The notes under the pieces: model-generated
Databases searched by the model: none
What the model was told of the DNA's origin: nothing
The model's input: the letters and a program-made list of their open reading frames with translations, nothing else
Made by a program: the position numbers and the translations under genes
Part shown: positions 59,501-64,000 of the stretch, piece after piece
How positions within the stretch are numbered: the stretch's first letter is position 1
Layout of the letters: every line of letters starts with the position of its first letter
Source: Muricea muricata
Lineage: Eukaryota > Cnidaria > Anthozoa > Malacalcyonacea > Plexauridae
Assembly (NCBI GenBank): GCA_963855995.1
Contig: OY979723.1
Span: 2,857,001-2,921,000 of the forward strand
Length of the DNA: 64,000 nucleotides
Reading direction: 5' to 3'

Positions 59501-62500
59501 TTAAGAGTTAATGAGAGTTGAGAAGCGAGAGTTTGTATGAGAGTTTTCTCTAGTCTCTGTAACAAAAAAGTCCTGCTGAAACAAAAAAACAGAGTTGCAT
59601 GAGAGTTGGGAAGCTAAAGTCTGCATTAGAGTTTTTAGTTTTGTGATCCGATAAAAAAAATTAGATGAAAAATAATAACAATTGGCAGGGACAGTTTACG
59701 AAAGTTCTAATTAAATGTGAAAGGAAATTGATAGTTGTTAAACGCTTAAAAATACAGAACAGTCCAGCCATGGATTTAAGGATACATAGATGTGCAACTG
59801 GGGATGTTCGCCTGTGATTTCGCTGCCTCACAGATTACGTCATATCCACGCGCATTTCTGGCAGGTATAGTGTTTCGAATTTCAATATAAATGTACCTGA
59901 GAAAAATGGTTCCTGCCGTTTCATAATCGACCAGGACAAAAACATAACTTCATTTATGCAGGAAAACTTCTTTCTATAAATTTCTGTAAACAAAGGCAAT
60001 TTTGGGAAAAGTTTGCTTAAAATCACCGTTTATTCGACATTCCCCCATCCTTATAAAACCTTGCATGTGTACTTGCCAGAAATGAGCGTGTGTATGAAAT
60101 ACCCAAGCAATCCACGTAAGACAAGAAATACCCCGGGTTGCACATCTATGTATCCTTAATCTATGGTCTGGCGATACTTACAATATGGCAATACGGGATA
60201 GAGCTGACGAAAGCACACAACAAGATGGTAACGCTCAAAACGAGGAAAGCGCGATTACGCCATGGGCTTGGGATCGAAAATTCAGCTTTTTTTGACTTCG
60301 GTTTCCACGACAACAACTTCTTTTTCTCGGCTTTCCTGCCCTTTTCCGAGTCCTGATGAGCCGGTGTCATCACCATGGAAACAATGACGAATGTAAGTGT
60401 TATGTAACACAAGATTTCCATGCCGCCGCGCCAACCATGTGATTTCAAAACTATGGGCAGTACGACGCCGAACAAAATTCCGCCTGCCCCACTACCCGCG
60501 CTTGCCAAGCCGAACGCAGAGTCCTTGTGTTTGTGAAAGTTTTTTCGAATAATCCATATGGCACTCAAGTAGCATAGGTTAGCACCCATGCCGTCCATGA
60601 CTCCAAAGGTCATGTACAGAACCCAGATAGCGGTGGCCTTTGACGAGAGATACAGCCCCAAAGAAGCCAGCAGTACTCCTGCACAGCAGACAACGCGCGT
60701 GGGCAAGCGATCCAGCAGCCAAAGAGACAGTGGGCTCGCCAACAATAAAAAGCCGAAGTTTATTCCGGTGATCCAAGCTAAAAAGTAAGAGAAGTAGTTG
60801 GGTGTCAGAACACAAGGGAGCAGTTGATGGAATTAGCCTTTTTATCAATATCCGGTGTGAATGAAGTTAGTTTAGTTTACGTTTCCTCCTGCAGTAACAC
60901 TAGATCAATAAGAAATGATCCTTACTGAGCCTTTAGGAAGAAAGTTGACAGTTTAGAACTGATAGAGCTATCCAATATAAATAAAGTAACTTTATAGTTC
61001 AGGTTTCTTCTTGTCGTAACACTGGATCAATAAGAGATGATCCTTACTGGACCTCCAGGAAGAACAGTTTAGAACTGATATAGCTATCCAATATAAATAA
61101 AGTAACTTTATAGTTCAGGTTTCTTCCTGTCGTAACCCTGGATCAATAAGAGTTGATCCTTACTGGACCTCTAGAAAGAACAGTTTAGAACTGATAGAGC
61201 TATCCAGTATAAATAAAGTTAGCTTAGTTTAGGTTTCCTTCTGTAGTAGCACTGCATCAATAAGAGATGATCCTTACTGGACCCCTAGAAAGAACAGTTT
61301 AGAACTGATAGAGCTATCCACTAGTAATATAGATAAAAAAATATAAATAAAAATATTTATTATCGATAGTAAATAATGTATTTTTGATAATTTATATTCT
61401 TTATAATAATAAATAAATTTACGTGGTGTTTCCACAAAATTATACTTTGTTTACAACCGATCCGAATGTTGTAGCCCAATAAATTGATTACTGGTGACAG
61501 CGTCTGATGATTCCAATACTTATTGGAATTGACATTTCATGCATATAAAATGACCCAGACCAAATTAAACCCCAACCCTAACCGTGATAATCCCAATAAT
61601 TCATTGGATACAATAGTCTGATGATCATCTTACTGGGTTTCCTCGTTCGGATCAGGTGATATTTAATTGATGTAGATAGACTGTTTTCTACTAGGAGTTT
61701 TTCGCGCGGAGCGGAATTTTTCTTTGTTTGAGAGCTCTCAGGCAGTATCCGTCCGCAATTTTGGGTCTAGAGGAAAACGGCCTTAAAGTTACGAAGTAAA
61801 GGCACGTGTTCATTGCCTGAAATGATTAAGTGAAAATCGACGTTACGAGCGAAGGTCTTTTGTCGGGAATATGTTATAGAGAGTGACTTCCCCACGAAAG
61901 GCTTTCGCTCAAAACGTCAATTGTCAATTTATTTGTTTTAAGTAGTGAAAGAACCTATACCTTTCGTGCACTATCAATCGCACTACCTACTCTACCGACG
62001 TTAGTTGCAGACAAAGTTAGTTTAATTTAGGTTTTCTCCTGTAGATCAATAAGAGATGATCCTTACTGGACTTCTAGGAAGAACAGTGTAGAACTAATAG
62101 AGGTTTTCAGTATAAATAAAGTTAGTTTAGTTTAGGTTTCCTCCTGTAGTAAGTACTGGATCAATAAGAGATGATCCTTACTGGACTTCAAGGAAGAACA
62201 ATTTAGAACTTATAGAGCTCGAGCTATCCCATATAAATAAAGTTACTTTAGTTTAGGTTTTCTCCTGTAGTAACACCAGATCAATAAGAGATGATCCTCA
62301 CTGCGTCTTTGTATAAATAAAGTTCAGGTTTCTTCCCGTAGTTACACCAGATCATTATAAGCGATACCCCTTTCGACACAATTAGGAAAAACAGTTCCAA
62401 AAAATCATATTCTTACTGGGCATTTACGAGAAACGAGTACTACCGTTTATAATGAGTTTAATTTGAGTTTCAGAGCAATATCATCGAATATTGAGCCAAG

Positions 62501-63773
62501 CTAGGCTGTGTCCTTCCACGAAGGACAGTTTAGAGTCTTGATTTCAAAACAGGTTCTATCAAAGTGAATTTCCAACAAACATAATCAGATTAAGGCCGCA
62601 ATATCTTCTCGTTTGCGGTTTTCTTTGCCACATCACATTGCATTGTGCAATCGTTTTGATTCGAACAATCGCTACTGGAGACCTTTGACCTAACTAATCA
62701 TCTGAAGCGGAAAAATACTGGATCATTTGTCCACGCGTTTTTAATTCGCGAACTCACAAGAGTTGAAAGCTCGTCCCAAAAATTTTTAGTCTAGAGGATT
62801 ACTTCATTTTACAACGAGTCAAACATTTTAAGCATCGGTTTGAATTTTGACAACTGCAAACTCGACAACTGCAAATTCGACTATATGACAAATGGAAATT
62901 ATTTTCGAGGCCTATTTAAATATGTAGGAAACAGGTTTTTTCCTGGCAAAGCAGGCCACAATTTTTCATAACAGCTTGCAAAAGGTTCTCGTGACATGAC
63001 GTTGGCCAATAATTAACGTCATTAAAGTTTTTGCTGAAGCTGAAAGTTTGGGGCGTGCTCTAAGTATATGTTCGGTTAAAAAAGCAATTCACTAAAGATG
63101 TTATCATTTATATTTAAAGCAAATTCACTTTAGAATTTACCATATTGCCCCGAATAAGTTCTGTTGTACATTGTTCTACAATATATAGCCAGGCAGATCA
63201 ACAAAGTACAATTTTGAATTCTAGAAATATTTATATATTCTATCTGCAAATAACGAATTGTCAGTGCAATTCTAGCACAAGTTTGGGCATGTCAAACGGC
63301 CAAAGCTGGTCAAATGATTACACAAGCAAATTAAATGCAAAAACTTTACCTTGAACGAGAAAATAGCACTAATAAAGTCGGCCTTGAATCGTTTAAACGT
63401 TTTGCCGTAGTATTACAGTGTGTGACGCGACAAAACAACTTAAACATCGCAAAACTCGCAAGAGAAAGGTTGAAAATATTCGACATTCCTCAAGCTCGAC
63501 CGGGTTCATGTGTAAACTTCAAAATCTCGTCCAATTTGCATACCCATATATGCATAAATTAAGTACCCGAAAAATACACACAACACTGTCAAAAATACAA
63601 ATGCTAGCTTAAATGTACAACTTACCAGCTTCGCTCTCTCGACCAGGGAACTCTTGCAAAAGGGCCACGTAAAAAATCCCAAACGAAAACGATACTCCGA
63701 AGAAAACGGCGTGAAATAAAAACCCCGAAATAGCTTGTAGCCAGCAGTACGGACTATCGACTTTGAACTTCAT
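56511..63773 (-). CDS. SLC16-like (monocarboxylate transporter family) MFS carrier with long C-terminal tail
   Basis: Four exons, 63626-63773, 60182-60777, 58056-58428 and 56511-57481, all in phase, giving about 695 residues. Exon 1 carries the first membrane span (FLFHAVFFGVSFSFGIFYV) in the position typical of SLC16 proteins; exons 2 and 3 hold most of the other spans, for example VVCCAGVLLASLGLYLSS and the conserved ISIGSLIGRIGAGKVLGF; the last span is at the start of exon 4. The usual N-terminal DGGWGW signature is altered to DSPYCW (residues 6-11). The central loop is basic (EKGRKAEKKK). The roughly 270-residue cytosolic tail is low in conserved features and holds an internal repeat (ISTNQNGGFSRQMGNNDVIV / ISTNENEKYFRYKGNKEVIV). 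A minus-strand AATAAA is at 56356-56361. The substrate cannot be named. Confidence 0.9.
58617..58740. repeat. Dispersed repeat also at 34080-34280 and 31170-31300
   Basis: Shared pieces: GTGAGTAAAAGGCC, TTTTGCTGTT...AATCACTTATATCTTTT and ACTTGTTGAAA...TTTGTAA (here on the complement). Lies in intron 2 of the SLC16-like gene. Confidence 0.7.
59356..59505. mobile_element. Palindromic MITE in the SLC16-like gene
   Basis: CCGTTTTCCACTTCAACTGT and ATCGTAGCGAAACGTAGCGT pair with their near-complements on the right arm; arms of about 50 bases. Confidence 0.75.
60855..61330. repeat. Dispersed ~118-bp tandem repeat, block 6
   Basis: About four units in intron 1 of the SLC16-like gene, with 116-base spacing (AGGTTTCTTC at 61001 and 61117). 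Confidence 0.9.
62005..62390. repeat. Dispersed ~118-bp tandem repeat, block 7
   Basis: About three units, the last ones decayed, also in intron 1 of the SLC16-like gene. Confidence 0.85.
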
Positions 63774-64000
63774 TAGAAATTCTGATGAATGTACGATACA
63801 AATACACTTGCTTTTATTGCAGTCAACGCTATGATGGCTGTAAATTGTTCACTGCAAGTGTAGTCTAAACTGACAAAAATGCACCAAAAAATACTGACAC
63901 TCTTAACGACGATAATGTTCGATCTGAAATGACGATTTGACAAAGAAATTTTGTTTTCGCCCCAACCGACTGCCAACTCGTATGACCGCTTCGAAAACCG

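Overview
The window is animal nuclear DNA. It is AT-rich, all long genes have introns with GT/AG borders, and it is crowded with short inverted-repeat elements and minisatellites. The gene set and the texture of the repeats suggest a cnidarian (perhaps a coral or sea anemone); that placement is inference. I rebuilt the genes by hand: exon borders were chosen so that reading phase closes across every intron and the protein aligns with the family as I remember it. Expect an error of a base here or there.

Layout. (1) 177-30458, minus: an ELAPOR1/2 (KIAA1324/EIG121)-type receptor, 23 exons found, running off the left edge before its transmembrane segment. Its 10.1 kb intron 18 (4371-14516) holds two intronless acyltransferase genes of the chloramphenicol-acetyltransferase/condensation superfamily, one on each strand and tail to tail (6824-8353 plus; 11300-12856 minus). 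The second has an in-frame TGA just after its membrane anchor. (2) 33911-39082, minus: a complete UBE2H ubiquitin-conjugating enzyme, 7 exons. (3) 40733-51425, minus: a complete transketolase, 12 exons. (4) 54015-54284, plus: a small one-exon gene candidate for a single-pass membrane protein, not recognised. (5) 56511-63773, minus: a SLC16 (monocarboxylate-transporter)-like carrier, 4 exons, with a long cytosolic tail.

The multi-exon genes are unrelated household or membrane genes; I see no pathway linking them. The unusual part is the nested acyltransferase pair and the repeats around it. Several elements have clean structure: two hAT-like MITEs with perfect 8-bp target duplications (2851-3053, 8836-8980), a TTAA-flanked foldback (6211-6392) and a Harbinger-like foldback (6455-6563). 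One dispersed tandem repeat of about 116-121 bp occurs in seven blocks from 3.7 to 62.4 kb, in introns of three genes. No rRNA gene, functional tRNA gene, CRISPR array, transposase gene or virus was seen.
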